Shown: positions 11,770 through 24,117 of the stretch, piece after piece | Layout of the letters: every line of letters starts with the position of its first letter | Position numbering within the stretch: the stretch's first letter is position 1 | Origin: Channallabes apus | Taxonomy: Eukaryota > Chordata > Actinopteri > Siluriformes > Clariidae | DNA: 64,000 nt | NCBI GenBank assembly: GCA_030522415.1 | Contig: CM060108.1 | Location: 35,460,756 to 35,524,755, forward strand | Direction: 5' to 3' | Made by a program: the position numbers and the translations under genes | Notes under the pieces: model-generated | The model's input: the letters and a program-made list of their open reading frames with translations, nothing else | Databases searched by the model: none | Told to the model about the DNA's origin: nothing

Positions 11770-12260
11770 CCATGATTTCAATTGTGGTGGGAAGTTTGAA
11801 TCATTTTAGTGACTCGGTTCCTTAAATCTCATTCATCAAAATGAACGAATCTTTTTTTGAGTCATTTAGTTCATTTCGTTCTTTTGATCAGAAATAAAAT
11901 AAAATTTATCATTTTCAATAAAAAGACCCCCAATACGTCTACATACACAGATCTTGGCTATACAGTAGTTCCAGTGATGAAAATATTACAATGCAGCTAA
12001 GGACATATTATAATAAGCAGAATGAGTAGTTCACCTGTTATATCTTCTGGTCCGAGTCGTTCGTTCTTTTGAATTTATTGCACTGCATAAAGTCTATGGG
12101 AGTCACATGACAAAGGAACGAACAACTCGGTACTTAAAGACTCATTGAGAAAGAATCGTTCAATTCTGTTTCCTGTACATAACCTACGGGGGTTTTGCGA
12201 TGATTTACGCATGCGCGCCCAGTAGAAAATGAGCGAATCACAAAGAGAGATGATATAATA
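11770..12260. repeat. Degenerate repeat rich in GAATC/TTCGTTC motifs
   Basis: The GTGACTCGGTTCCTTAAATC and GAACGAATC motifs at the left are mirrored by GTTCGTTC, GAACGAAC and AGAATCGTTC further right, as in fish non-autonomous hAT elements with sub-terminal GAATCA repeats. A clean end or target duplication was not found. Confidence 0.35.
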
Positions 12261-12574
12261 ATGAACATGCTCAAAAAAAGTGAATTCTGGAATATTTCAC
12301 GTTTTGCATATCAAGGAGCTTCTACTGTATAAATATGCGGGAGGCTCCTGGAACGTCTGGGAGTGGTGGGATTATTAATTATGGGACAGTATTAGTATTA
12401 TTATGTTTGGCTATCAAGTAATTCAACAGACTGCATAAAAACGTATTTATCAATTTTATGTTAACCTTCTTATAATTAATTTGACTAAACCATCAGCAAA
12501 ACTCCAAATCCTTAAGGTAAACTAAATGGAAGGATGAAGCAACACATGGACATACATCCACACAGCTGTTCCTA

Positions 12575-12990
12575 CACTATATGGACAAAAGAATTTGGCC
12601 AAACCTGCAATGACGTTGTATCCAAATACATGTACGTCAGTATGGAATAATTTCATTCCTATTTTGAAGTGTTTTCATAGAAATTCGTGCCCATTCATTT
12701 ATAAAGTCAGGCACTGCTGTTGGACAAGAAGGCCTGGCTCGTAGTCTCCGTTCCAGTTCTTCCCAAAGGTCCTCGATGGGTTGAGGTCAGGGTTCTTTGC
12801 CGGCCCGTCAAGTACTTCCACACCAAACTCATCAAACCGTGTCTGTATCGTCCTTGCGTTGTGTACTGGAGCACAGTCATGTTGGAATAGAAAAGAGGCT
12901 TCTCCAACGTTGTATGTACAGTATAGCATTGTCCAAGATGATGTTGAAGCATATGTTGAAGTGCCTGATTGAAACACCTGAATTTAATAA
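12575..12990 (-). mobile_element. Internally deleted Tc1-like element
   Basis: It begins with the Tc1-type terminal sequence ACTATATGGACAAAAG. On the minus strand, 12699-12977 encodes a transposase fragment with FLFQHDCAPVHNAR followed by a degenerate PAKNPDLNP motif, the second-Asp and third-residue region of Tc1 transposases. The expected Glu after DLNP is lost, and everything N-terminal of the fragment is missing. A TACAGTA heptamer at 12917-12923 interrupts the coding region. It is a dead relic. Confidence 0.75.
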
Positions 12991-13061
12991 TTAACCGGTT
13001 TGGCTAAATCATCGAGATTACTTCAATATCATTATTAAGTGTTATTTATCGTACTTTCATA

Positions 13062-16036
13062 CACTCTAAAAAATAAAACTGTGCTGTACTCAATTTTTTT
13101 GGTGAAACATTTTTACACTTAAAAATATCAATATCAATCTAAAAATTTAAAAAATCATGTAAAATATACTTCATGAATTGAGTACAAGTCAGTAAAAAAA
13201 TTAAGTAGACCTGAATAACTTTTTGTAGTAGGTTACCTAAGTGAAAATGAGTAAAATAATTGAGTAGATATGATTGAAATGGAAGGTAGAAGAAACTGAA
13301 AATTTGACTATTATTTAACAAACAAATGTGCTACATTTACTTATTTTAAATTAATTTAATTCATACTGGTCTATCACAGAATTAATATCTTACACTATTT
13401 TTTTTTAATACTGTATATTTAGCTTTTAATCAAGTTTTTTTTTTTTTTTCAATTTAGGTCAATGTATCTAATGACATATCTAATTATAAACAAAGACACA
13501 ATACACACATTACCATTTTAATTAAACATTTATTTGCCAAATTTGACAAGACGTCTAAACTCAATCTGGTTTACTTTGCAAATGACGTAACAAGATCATA
13601 AACAATGAGCTGAATTGATCATTAGTAAACAGTCTGACAAACAATACTTCTGTCACAAGTATTATACAGTTAATATGTGGAAAGTAGACTTTTGTATTAG
13701 AATAGAATCACAGTCACATTTTACATCTGAAAGATTGCAGACCTTCACACTTCAGTTTCCTGCAAACTGTGGGATCCATACAAATGTGTGTGCAGACATT
13801 CCCAGGTCTTAAAGAAGCAATAACAGTCTAAATGAAGACAGGACACTGAATATCATTGATCAACACAACAATACCATGCTTCACTCCATAATGATCGAAA
13901 TTCCTTTTGATGATGCGACACATGTGCAGAGCTTACACCGCCATCCCATAAGCTGGCACCTAAAAAAGGAATTATAGTATACAAGTAAGTACAAGTGTGA
14001 CTGTTACTATATGCATCATCACATTGATCTATGAGTGGTGTTCAAGTCAAAGTGGGAATTTTACAGAGCCCATTGCTGGTAAAATTCCGGTGAACATTTC
14101 AGTGGAATGCTTTTACAAAAAACAGATTGCTTTCATCACCAAAGGCGTTTTGCTCTTGCAGAACAATGCACAACCTCATATATAGAGACAGAAATATAGA
14201 CAGAAATAAAGGGAGCTTTTACTCTAATAAGTGTGTTCTGTTATTCTGCACAATTAAAAGTCCCGCTTTGACTTGAATGTCCCTTGTACATGTCTTTGTC
14301 CCTTGTATAAAAATGATACAAGAACTTTATTTACGCATTACTATCAACTATATAATTTTTTTACTTTAGCTACTGGAAAATCTTGTATATTCTAGTGGAT
14401 TCGATATATTCTGGATTAAAAATAGGTAAAGTGAAATATTTCCAGCCTTGTTTCAATTTCTATCTTGGATTCAATGGTTACACATTTAATACTTCTGAAA
14501 CATTTAAAAAGTTGACATTTACCTCATGTTTTATCTCCATTCAACTTCTCTTCTTTAGTGGTGTTGGTGCTGTGAAAGAGATATTGAAAATATATAACGT
14601 TTCACAAAAATGATTTAAAAATCAGTTTTAGTTTTTTTCTTTTTACTTACATATCACAACATACATAACATATTTCACTTCAATATTTTAATTTTATATT
14701 ATTTCTCCCAATTATAATTCTGAGAGAAATGTTGTAGGCCTACTTTTACTTCATTTATTTCATCAACTGACATTTTAATAATGTTTAAGTACACGGTTAT
14801 GTTTGTGAAATACTTGTAGTACTTTTGTACTTCAAATACATTAGAAGTTTAGAACGGCATGTACTTATGACTTTAACTTGAGTAAACTGTTTGAAGTTCT
14901 ATTGTTTTAAACAAAGCTATACACCATTATACTGCTAATCAAACTGCCTGTCTGTAGTGCTGTACATCATGAGACTGGAGCTGTGCTGGACTCAGAGCTG
15001 TTGCTCTCCCGGTGTGTAAACAGTGCCAGAGTCCGGACACTGCACCTCATTTCTGCTGTTTAAATCTGCTTTGTTCTGCGTTTCCTCCTTAAAGTGTCGG
15101 AGTGACCCGAGCAGACTCGCGGTTCAGTGTGTGAGGTGGACCCGGTACACACGCGGGAATTATTTCAACACGCTAGTTTAATATCATCGCCACAGTGACG
15201 GTTGGCTGCGCAAAATCACCGCATTCGGCGGGAGAAATTCAAATATTGCGGCACAACCGCGGCCGGTTACACCGAGAAACCCGGACATGCACGCGCACGC
15301 GGCTCGGTGTTTAATCTCTCCTTTTACACCAGATTTTAAGTGTCTGTATTAACGCCGCTTTACCTGAGCAGTTCGGTGGTTGGAACAAACAAGTAAAATG
15401 ACACTGAACACCAGGACTGACCTGTTGCTAGCTATCGTTAGCTATGTAGCTCGGCTGTGACAGGATTCAGAACAGTAACACACACACTATAAAGTTGTGT
15501 ATACAGACAGACAGAGGCATTATTTCAGTAACTTGTGTTAGCTGTTTACTCACCAGAATTTATAAGAAATGTTCCAGGAGCTTCATGTCCATTCTCACAT
15601 CCTCACAGCCTTCTGGTCTCTGATGTTACACCAGATTTCCCATGAGCACTTGCGCAAGGCAATTTACTAAATTATTTAAGTTTTTCTTGTTAAACATAAA
15701 GAATACTGAGTTGGAATAATAATGGATAATTGTAGTTCTTGAAACTAATCAGCATTAATTACTCCATTACCAAATATTTTGATTGAAATGTATCAAAAAT
15801 ATTAAGTGGATGTTAAAAATATAATTCAGTTAGTCAAATACTAATTTCTATTTGTGAAATAAACTTAAATTATAGTGTAAATTTAAGACAAACAGAACAG
15901 TAGTTTTTTTTAGGCATTTATTTTGATTTGTCTGACTCAAACAATCATGTATGTGATTTTTAGAGATTTTATTAAGGTAACATAACCTGTTAATTACTGT
16001 GAAATTTACAAGGCCACAGAATCATTTTTTAGAGTG
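13062..16036. mobile_element. TA-flanked 3-kb non-autonomous DNA element
   Basis: A perfect 13-bp inverted repeat, CACTCTAAAAAAT at 13062-13074 and ATTTTTTAGAGTG at 16024-16036, is bounded on both sides by TA (13060-13061 and 16037-16038). This fits a cut-and-paste element that duplicates TA. No transposase was recognised; interior frames are under 80 codons. The outer parts are AT-rich, but 14990-15420 is sharply GC- and CpG-rich. It is plausibly one insertion, although two unrelated copies of the same end motif 3 kb apart cannot be excluded. Confidence 0.6.
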
Positions 16037-16159
16037 TAATGTTGAATGTTTTCTTCATTTGAATATGGAAAACTCAAGCACATTCAGGGTACAGTGAATG
16101 TATTTTGCCCTATATAATATATATGGCAGTATATATACATATAAGTGAGTGTACAGTAT

Positions 16160-16305
16160 GTGTGTGTGCCCTGCGATGGATTGGCACCCTGTCCAGTGTG
16201 TACCCCACTTAGTGCCCGAAGTCTCCTGGGATAGGCTCCAGGTCCCCCGCGACCCTGAACACAGGATAAAGCGGTATAGAAAATGAATGAATGAATGAAC
16301 CTATA
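16160..16305 (+). repeat. SINE 3' end, truncated at 5' side
   Basis: It contains GATTGGCACCCTGTCC, GGCTCCAGGTCCCCC and GGATAAAGCGGTATAG and ends in (ATGA)n. Just upstream, the sequence reads GAGTGTACAGTATGTGTGTG where the copy at 46908-47215 has GAGTGTATGTGTGTG, a clean 5-bp insertion. Confidence 0.8.
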
Positions 16306-18663
16306 ACTGTGAGGCAAGCATACTCCTCAGTTAGTGGGACACAATACTTTGGTCTGCCTTATTTATCTTAAATCTTACTGTTGTTCCCTACTGAGAGGTA
16401 TAAGTGATGCTACTTTCAGATTTGAACATAAGAGACCACACGGAGGGCAGGTTTTATCCTCACATTGATGTATTGAATATTTGATTTCAAAATATAAGCT
16501 TTCTCAGATACCTGAGAACTTAATAAACATGTCTAAAATTTCCATTAACCCCACGTACAGTATTTGTTTTGTTTTAATCAATTCGTCAATTCATTCTGCA
16601 ATTTTGAGTTGACTAAGTGTTTTGTTTAAATGTGTGGGAAATGAGCAAATCATTTACTAAGACCTAACTGGGGGTAAACACCCTTGCAAAAAAGGAAGCG
16701 TGTTAAAACAGATAAAAAAGAAGCAGAGAGAAAGAAGGACACCCTGCACCCATTGAAGGGTGGTGCAATGAACGGACGTGTAAAAACAGCTTCCCCTCAA
16801 CGATGTGTCTGTTCTGGACTTGCTTCACATACCAGCTCTTTCAATAGGATCAGGTTCATTTTCCAGGACATGTTTACGTAAGATATATTTAAGGTGCTGC
16901 ATGTTGTGCCAGGGTAGTTATGATGATATTGTTTTATATAATCCAGTGCGGATACAGTGGGAGCTCACATACAGCCGGTATTTATAGAGAGGTTGTAAAG
17001 CAGATACTGTTCTGGATGAGCTTTTTAGGGCAGCTAGTGGGCTCCGTATGAAGAGGTCAAAGGCCAAGACTGCTTTGTTAGATGTAACTGGTAATACCTG
17101 CTCAGCAGGAGAGCTGCAGGTCAGAGAAGCTGAGGCAAAAAAGGTTGCATTCTCCGGTTTCTCGCTTCACACGGTGTCAGTGTTGTTTTTTTTTTTTTAT
17201 GTGTACGTACTTAAAAAGATATTGTAACAGGTAGTTAGGTCAGTAATAGATGATTATTAAAAATGTATTTTATTCAGTTTTTTTTTGATAACATGATTTG
17301 ATCTGAATGTGAAATAACAGTATTCACTTGTTTTCTATCTTGTTATTTGAGTTGAAATTACCCATTTTTTATATTCATATGATTATATTCATATGACTTA
17401 AGCATCTTTTCCACAATCTGATAAAATGAATTTAATCTCCAACCACTATGATTTCAAGATTGTGTAGGAGATCATCAGAAAGTTTGTTAAAGAAATGCAG
17501 TTGCCAACAAAAAAAAAAGCATGATATCAGTTTTTTGATAGTTATTCGGAAAGTTATACTTTTGAAATTATTCGAAAGTAGATCATCGAGGTTCATAGCT
17601 GGTTTGTAGACTTTGCATGTGCCTTCTGCCCTTTCATAATGAATCACATAAGCAAATATGCCAAATTCTTTCTTTAGCGTTGCCAGAGACAGCTGAGCTG
17701 TGACTATCGGAGCGCTTATAAAAACTCCTATACAAGGGGTGGAGCAAATCCACTTACAGTACATGGTCAAATCCAGTCATGTGTACTAAACCATGAAACA
17801 AAATAAATAACAACATGCCTGTAATATATGTCAGGCATGTTGGCATTTATTTTGGAAGCACATGGCAGGTTCACAGCTTCTGAGGCCACAAATATCTAAA
17901 GCATGTTGCCATTGTTACCAGGTCAGAAAACCCAGCAGCTCTTGAGCAGCTGAAGTCAGCATGAGTTCTAACATGGTTCTAATTTGTAGGTGGTAGCACC
18001 ATGTGATGTCACTGAAAGTACCAAAAGTAATGCAAATGTGGGCATGACTTATGAACTAGGTCGTTTAAATTGCGCTTCTTTATTCCAATTTGCACATGTT
18101 GGCAGTTGATGCTCTCCCACTGTGTTGTTGGGGTAAATGGGGTCATCTCTATGAACATTCTAGTGGAGGATGATCAACTGGGACAAAGGGAATTTTTGAA
18201 GAATGTTTGAGAATTGGGTTCAACGATGGTGTAAATTCATCACTTGTAATAGAAATTATGTTGAGTCGTACCTTTATATAGCAGATGAAGAGTTACACTA
18301 CCAACATGTGCAATCGGAACAACCTATGTCAGTTAATAAAACAGTTATGACATTTTTGCGGTACTTTTACTACTTTCGTGCCGTGACTACCTAAGAATGA
18401 ACTCCTCATCGGCTGTGTCAAGTATTAAAAAGTTATGCATTATTTTTGCATTCATTTTAGAACAGCCATTGCATAATAATAATAATGATGTAATATGATA
18501 TATAATAACAAAACATTATTTATTTTCCATGGTTCCTGCAGGATCAAAAACACATTTTATATGATATTTATATTAATTATATTATAGTAGTCAATTAATG
18601 TAGCTTAAATTGTAATGTATGCTTTTTTTTCATTAAATCAACTTTGAAATCATTCGATATTAC

Positions 18664-18665
<2 letters not shown>

Positions 18666-18694
<29 letters not shown>
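18666..18694. repeat. (AAT)n microsatellite
   Basis: About ten AAT units in AT-rich sequence. Confidence 0.9.
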
Positions 18695-18696
<2 letters not shown>

Positions 18697-19294
18697 TAAC
18701 GACATTACTCTAGTACATTTCTACATATATCTGTGTGTGTGTATCTTATTTAATATTTGTTATATTTGTGCTTATAAAATCCCATTAATTTCATGATAAT
18801 TTCATCATAATCTCATATAATTAAAAAGTGGTTCCTCTCTATTATAATGGGTGAATTTATATAATGCTTTCTCCTTATCCTTGTTTATAGGAGATTCTCC
18901 TATGTCAGTTATTACACTTTTACCAAATTTCTTCCATTTTGAACAGACTGATCAGTTTCAGTAGTTATTACCAGGTCTGCAACATTAGCGTTTGGGTCTG
19001 GGCAGGGTACAGCAGGCTGAAGCGTTTATGATGATCATAAGGGATACTCCAAGCAGCCTGTGTTCCAGTCGATGTCTAAGACTGTAGCTTATCCATGTGA
19101 AACATGCTGTGTAATTGTTCTGGCAACAATAATGAAAACACGCATGCGAGAAAGGAAACTTTGAGCTGAATTCAATTGTCAGGCTTCATCTCTTTCTCTC
19201 TCTCTCTTTCTCTAACTTAGAAAACCCATATACAATTTCTGTTGATGCGATGTCTGACTGGAGCCTGCTGATCTGCAGCTGAGTCTGCTTAACC

Positions 19295-19296
19295 AA

Positions 19297-19349
<53 letters not shown>
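19295..19349. repeat. (CA)n microsatellite with one CT interruption
   Basis: Two CA tracts are separated by a single TC substitution near 19323. Confidence 0.95.
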
Positions 19350-19356
<7 letters not shown>

Positions 19357-21151
19357 GTGTGTCCTTTTCTTCTTCTTTCTTCTTACAGTGAATAATATCG
19401 TTCTTTGTCTAAACTCACCTTTGCTATTCTCCTCATCCCTTTTTTATGTCCTTCACTTCTTTTCCCTCATTGATCTATCTCTTTTGTCCTTTCCTTTCAT
19501 CGCTCATGCCTCAGTTATCCTCTCTCTCTCTCTCTCTCTCTCTCTGGACTGAACTTGAAAAGCTAATTAGAGGAGTGTCGTCCATCATTGCCTTCTTGGG
19601 CCATTAAGGCAATGGAGTGTAGCACAGGAGAGAAGAGGAGATGAATAGAGGAGAGAGCTAGGGGAGAAAGGGGAAAGAGGGATGAAGATGTAGTAGTGTG
19701 AGCGGGATCCTCTTTGACCCTCTTTGCCCCGTCTATTCCAGGCCAGTGTGGGTGACAGAAAGAGAGTGAACTTTTACAGAACAGGACAAAGTGTTAGGTC
19801 TGGGTTTAATCACAGACGTAGTGTTGAGGTAAGAGTGTGTGTGTGTGTGTGTGGATGTGGCTTTGCATGTGTGCATGGTGAGTGTGAGTATGTATGAATG
19901 GAGTGTATGAAGGTTTCAGCTGTGTTTCTTCACCGCTTTTGAGCTTTCACTTTTCAGACAATAAGAGTGAGCAGGTTGGTCACGTTACAACCTCAGACTG
20001 TGGTCAAGTTAAACTCTTTGTGATTTTATAAGCGGCCATGAGGACATTAAAGGCATCAGCTGCAGCCCTCTCACTCTCAGTAGGCATATTGTGTTACTGT
20101 TCACCTACACACACTCTCAGCTTTTTTAAGCAGAAGTAGTGAGAGTGCACGGTGCAGTGAAAAAAAATAAAAATCCAAATCTTTCCATTGCATTTGTTAT
20201 GATGCAGCAATTACTGTCGACAATAATTTCTGTGTTTTCCTGTACTGGTACAAAAAAAAATGTAAGTCTGTCAATAAATCATTACAGGAAGTGAATTGTT
20301 TAGCCTGAGGTATTTTTTCAAGGTCGATTTTTTATATGATTTTTGAATCATATAATGATAAGTTTTGTCTATTTAAATTTCAAATGAGCATATCTTCCCA
20401 TGGGATGATTGCGGTGAAACAAAGCCTATATGTTACTTCAAGCTCGGTCAAATACACCTGTGGAAACCCTGGTAAAAATTATTCAGTAGTTTTTACATGA
20501 TGCATGCACAAACAAACAGACAGACAAAAATGCAGACATCCTGATGTGTTCTATTACTCATCTTATGTCCCCTTAAATTATTTTTAATCCACAACAATCC
20601 ACAATCTTCATATCTTCAATGTACAGACATGCCAACTTTACAGTTTTATTTGTATAATTAACCTCTTCATACACTCAACTAGTTTTTTAGCTGAAAGGAT
20701 TTGTCATTGTGTTACCAACTTACAGTATTACAAAGTACCACCAGCGTACTTTCAAAATTACTGTTCACATAAGTAATTTTTCTTTATGTTTAGACCTCGA
20801 TATACTGTAGTAACTGGAGAGATGTGGGTTCGTTGTAAGAAATCGACAAGGTTTCAGAGAAAATGTCTTCAGATGTTGTGCGAATGCTTATTTCGCTGTG
20901 TCATGCAGACGGCAGCTGCAGCTGGGTGAACTCACTCGTCACAATGCTAGTTATAAGCTTGTGAACCCAGGGTTTTGGATTCTCAGAAGCATTATCGCAC
21001 TAAAACAGCACAGAGGCCTTGTTTTTTAACTTGCAGATGTTAAACAGTTAAACAGCTTACAAACAACAAGAATGACATCTTCTGAAAATACTCTTGTTTT
21101 GTGAGACTATGACAGCTTCTTCTTTTGGGATTATGTGCGCTTGGTGCAATA

Positions 21152-21165
21152 CTGCCACCTGTTGG
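21152..21165 (-). promoter_or_regulatory. CTCF-like binding motif
   Basis: The minus strand reads CCAACAGGTGGCAG, one mismatch from the CTCF core CCASYAGRKGGCRS. It is a sequence match only; occupancy is unknown. Confidence 0.4.
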
Positions 21166-22900
21166 TCTGGAGCATCGAGCAGGTTTGGCGGGAAAAAAGT
21201 CGAGACATGACAACAATATATAAAATAAGCATTGAAATGCTGTGTAGCTTTTGTTGTTGTTTGTTTAAATGTCATGTCATTACTTTTTTTTTTACCTATA
21301 TAGTAGATTTAATCCTTCAAACCCAATGAGAAATACAGCTGCTTTAGACACTGTTGTTGATTTGAATGGAAAATCACAATGCCCATAAATTGAATTTAAT
21401 TGATTGTATACCTTCAATTCACAGCTGTAGTTAGAGTGTAACTTTGCATAAACATCGATAGGAAAACATGCATTGATGTGTGTTAGAGAAAGCATATTAA
21501 CCATCAATCTCCCCTCTCCCACTCGGACAAGAAGAGTGTGAATTTGGCAAAAAAAAAAAAAAAAGATTAAATTGATACAGATGAGCTGTCCCTTGACGAC
21601 TTGCATTATAAACAAGCTTTTTCACTACAAGTACACACGATAGAGCTTATGCTGAAGTGTTCCTTCAAGGGGTCACGTATTGCGGTCTGCATCTGTCTGA
21701 GCGATATATCATTAACGTGATCAAAGCGTGTGTCATGTTAAGAATTTCCTTCAACATTCTCCACTGAGTGCCGGGCTTAGATCCCCGGCTAGCTTTATGC
21801 TCGTAATGCAACCTCTACCAACCAGATGAAAGAGCTCGCTAATGAGAAGGACACCGCCTGTCCTTGTGTGTCCATGAATACACCGGAGAGAAATAAGAAA
21901 AAAAGTGACGGGAAGACGTCACAGCAACAAACACACACAAAAAGCGTTTGAACTAAACAGGAGTCTAAAGGAGCATTAGTGGCATTAGTGGCTTTAGCAT
22001 CACGAATCCGAAGAGCTCAGAGCATTACACATTGACTGGGACAACTAAACAGACAGTAAGTAAATGAGAAACGTGTCAGCATGAGTGAGAGAGTGGAAGA
22101 GAAAGAGAAGGAGAGAGGGTCATGGGTATGCAGTAAGATAAATGGTATCCTCTGTAGGTCAGTCTTCCTCTTTCCTCTAATGGAGATTGATAGCACAGGT
22201 AGAAGCGCCGAATATTTCCTTTAACTGAGCTGCAAATACGCTCACAACAGTTCTTCCTTCTCTTTTCTTTCTTGTTTTAAGAGCGAAGCTCAACTGTATC
22301 CTTCTCTCTTTAGACCCCTTTTCCACTAAGCTTTTCTTTTTTTTCAACGACACGTTAGACAGAAAAATGGCTCCATAGGCGAAACCAACACTCCAGAACA
22401 AAGAACCGCTTACAACATGGTCTGGGTGGCGGGGTTTATGACTAAAAAGTTTGTGACCGCAATCAAAATGAAATAAATATGCGATGGGCAGCTTTCTAGT
22501 GATGAGAAAGCTCCTTAAAATTAGCCATTTGTGTTGTTGTGCCTCCAGCTAACATGTTTTTGCCACTAGCATTCGCACTAGCATTGATGCTAGCACTAGA
22601 GATGAAAAATAGAGATGTACTGTACAGGTCCTTCTCAAAAAATTAGCATATTGTGATAAAGTTCATTATTTTCTGTAATGTACTGATAAACATTAGACTT
22701 TCATATATTTTAGACTCATTACACACAACTGAAGTAGTTCAAGCCTTTTATTGTTTTAATATTGATGATTGTGGCATACAGCTCATGAAAACCCAAAATC
22801 CCTATCTCAAAAAATTTGCATATTTCATCCGACCAATAAAAGAAAAGTGTTTTTAATACCAAAAAAGTCAACCTTCAAATAATTATGTTCAGTTATGCAC

Positions 22901-23666
22901 TCAATACTTGGTCGGGAATCCTTTTGCAGATTCTTGTGTCTTGTGTCTCTCAACTTTCTCTTCACAATATCCCACAGATTCTCTATGGGGTTCAGGTCAG
23001 GAGAGTTGGCAGGCCAATTGAGCACAGTAATAGCATGGTCAGTAAACCATTTACCAGTGGTTTTGGCGCTGTGAGCAGGTGCCAGGTCGTGCTGAAAAAT
23101 GAAATCTTCATCTCCATAAAGCTTTTCAGCAGATGGAAGCATGAAGTGCTCCAAAATCTCCTGATAGCTAGCTGCATTGACCCTGCCCTTGATAAAACAC
23201 AGTGGACCAACACCAGCAGCTGACATGGCACCCCAGACCATCACTGACTGGGGGTACTTGACACTGGACTTCAGGCATTTTGGCATTTCCCTCTCCCCAG
23301 TCTTCCTCCAGACTCTGGCCCCTTGATTTCCGAATGACATGCAAAATTTGCAGCCTGTAGCCCATTTCCTGCACACGCCTGTACACGGTGGCTCTGGATG
23401 TTTCTACTCCAGACTCAGTCCATTGCTTCCGCAGGTCCCCCAAGGTCTGGAATCGGTCCTTCTCCACAATCTTCCTCAGGGCCCGGTCACCTCTTCTCGT
23501 TGTGCAGCGTTTTCTGCCACACTTTTTCCTTCCCACTGAGGTGCCTTGATACAGCACTCTGGGAACAGCCTATTTGTTCAGAAATTTCTTTCTGTGTCTT
23601 ACCCTCTTGCTTGAGGGTGTCAATGATGGCCTTCTGGACAGCAGTCAGGTCGGCAGTCTTACCCAT
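22901..23666 (-). pseudogene. Tc1-like transposase pseudogene (DD34E)
   Basis: The reading starts at ATG 23666 (minus) and ends at the stop at 22901. The N-terminal helix-turn-helix part and the block from SFGNQGARVWRK through QHDLAPAHSAKT to NSPDLNPIENLWD are clear; the second Asp and the Glu are 34 residues apart, as in Tc1. The segment that should carry the first catalytic Asp (SDES motif) is deleted near 23336-23345, shifting the frame. A second deletion after RKLRDTR removes most of the C terminus. Such enzymes cut and paste the element at TA sites; this copy cannot make a working one. Remaining frames lie at 22825-23376 and 23168-23557 on the minus strand. Confidence 0.85.
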
Positions 23667-23891
23667 GATTGCGGTTTTGAGTAATGAACCAGGCTGGGAG
23701 TTTTTAAAAGCCTCAGGAATCTTTCGCAGGTGTTTAGAGTTAATTAGTTGATTCAGATGATTAGGTTAATAGCTCGTTTAGAGAACCTTTTCATGATATG
23801 CTAATTTTTTGAGATTTTGGGTTTTCATGAGCTGTATGCCACAATCATCAATATTAAAACAATAAAAGGCTTGAACTACTTCAGTTGTGTG

Positions 23892-24117
23892 CAGTGGTGT
23901 CAAAAGTATTCACATCCATTACTTGAGGAGAAGTATAGATACTAGGGTTCAAAAATACTGAAGTATCAAAAGTATCAAGTCAAGCTTTTTACTTAAGTAA
24001 AAGTTTAAAAGTACTGGCTTGAAAACTGCTTAAAGTATAAAAGTAAAAGTACCATGAGGGGCGGAAAAAGCATTAAGGTCTCGCATTCTGACCATACGGG
24101 GCGTGGGCGGTATGGTC
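23892..24117 (+). mobile_element. hAT-type non-autonomous fragment inside the Tc1 terminal repeat
   Basis: It starts CAGTGGTGTCAAAAGTATTC and continues with TTTTTACTTAAGTAAAAG and AGTATAAAAGTAAAAGTA, the recognisable 5' end of a fish non-autonomous hAT family. The matching other end is not visible. Bases 24092-24119 form a small hairpin (GACCATAC and GTATGGTC). Confidence 0.55.

Larger units (their letters stand above)
16310..22610. other. Long intronic stretch without recognised genes
   Basis: No coding is seen. It holds an AAT run at 18666-18694, a CA run at 19295-19349 and a CT run near 19522-19545, plus purine-rich DNA at 19620-19690. The minus frame at 17432-17770 (112 codons) has no recognised domain. 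A CTCF-like motif lies at 21152-21165. Isolated TACAGTA/TACTGTA heptamers lie at 16556, 17755, 20721 and 20803. Confidence 0.5.
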
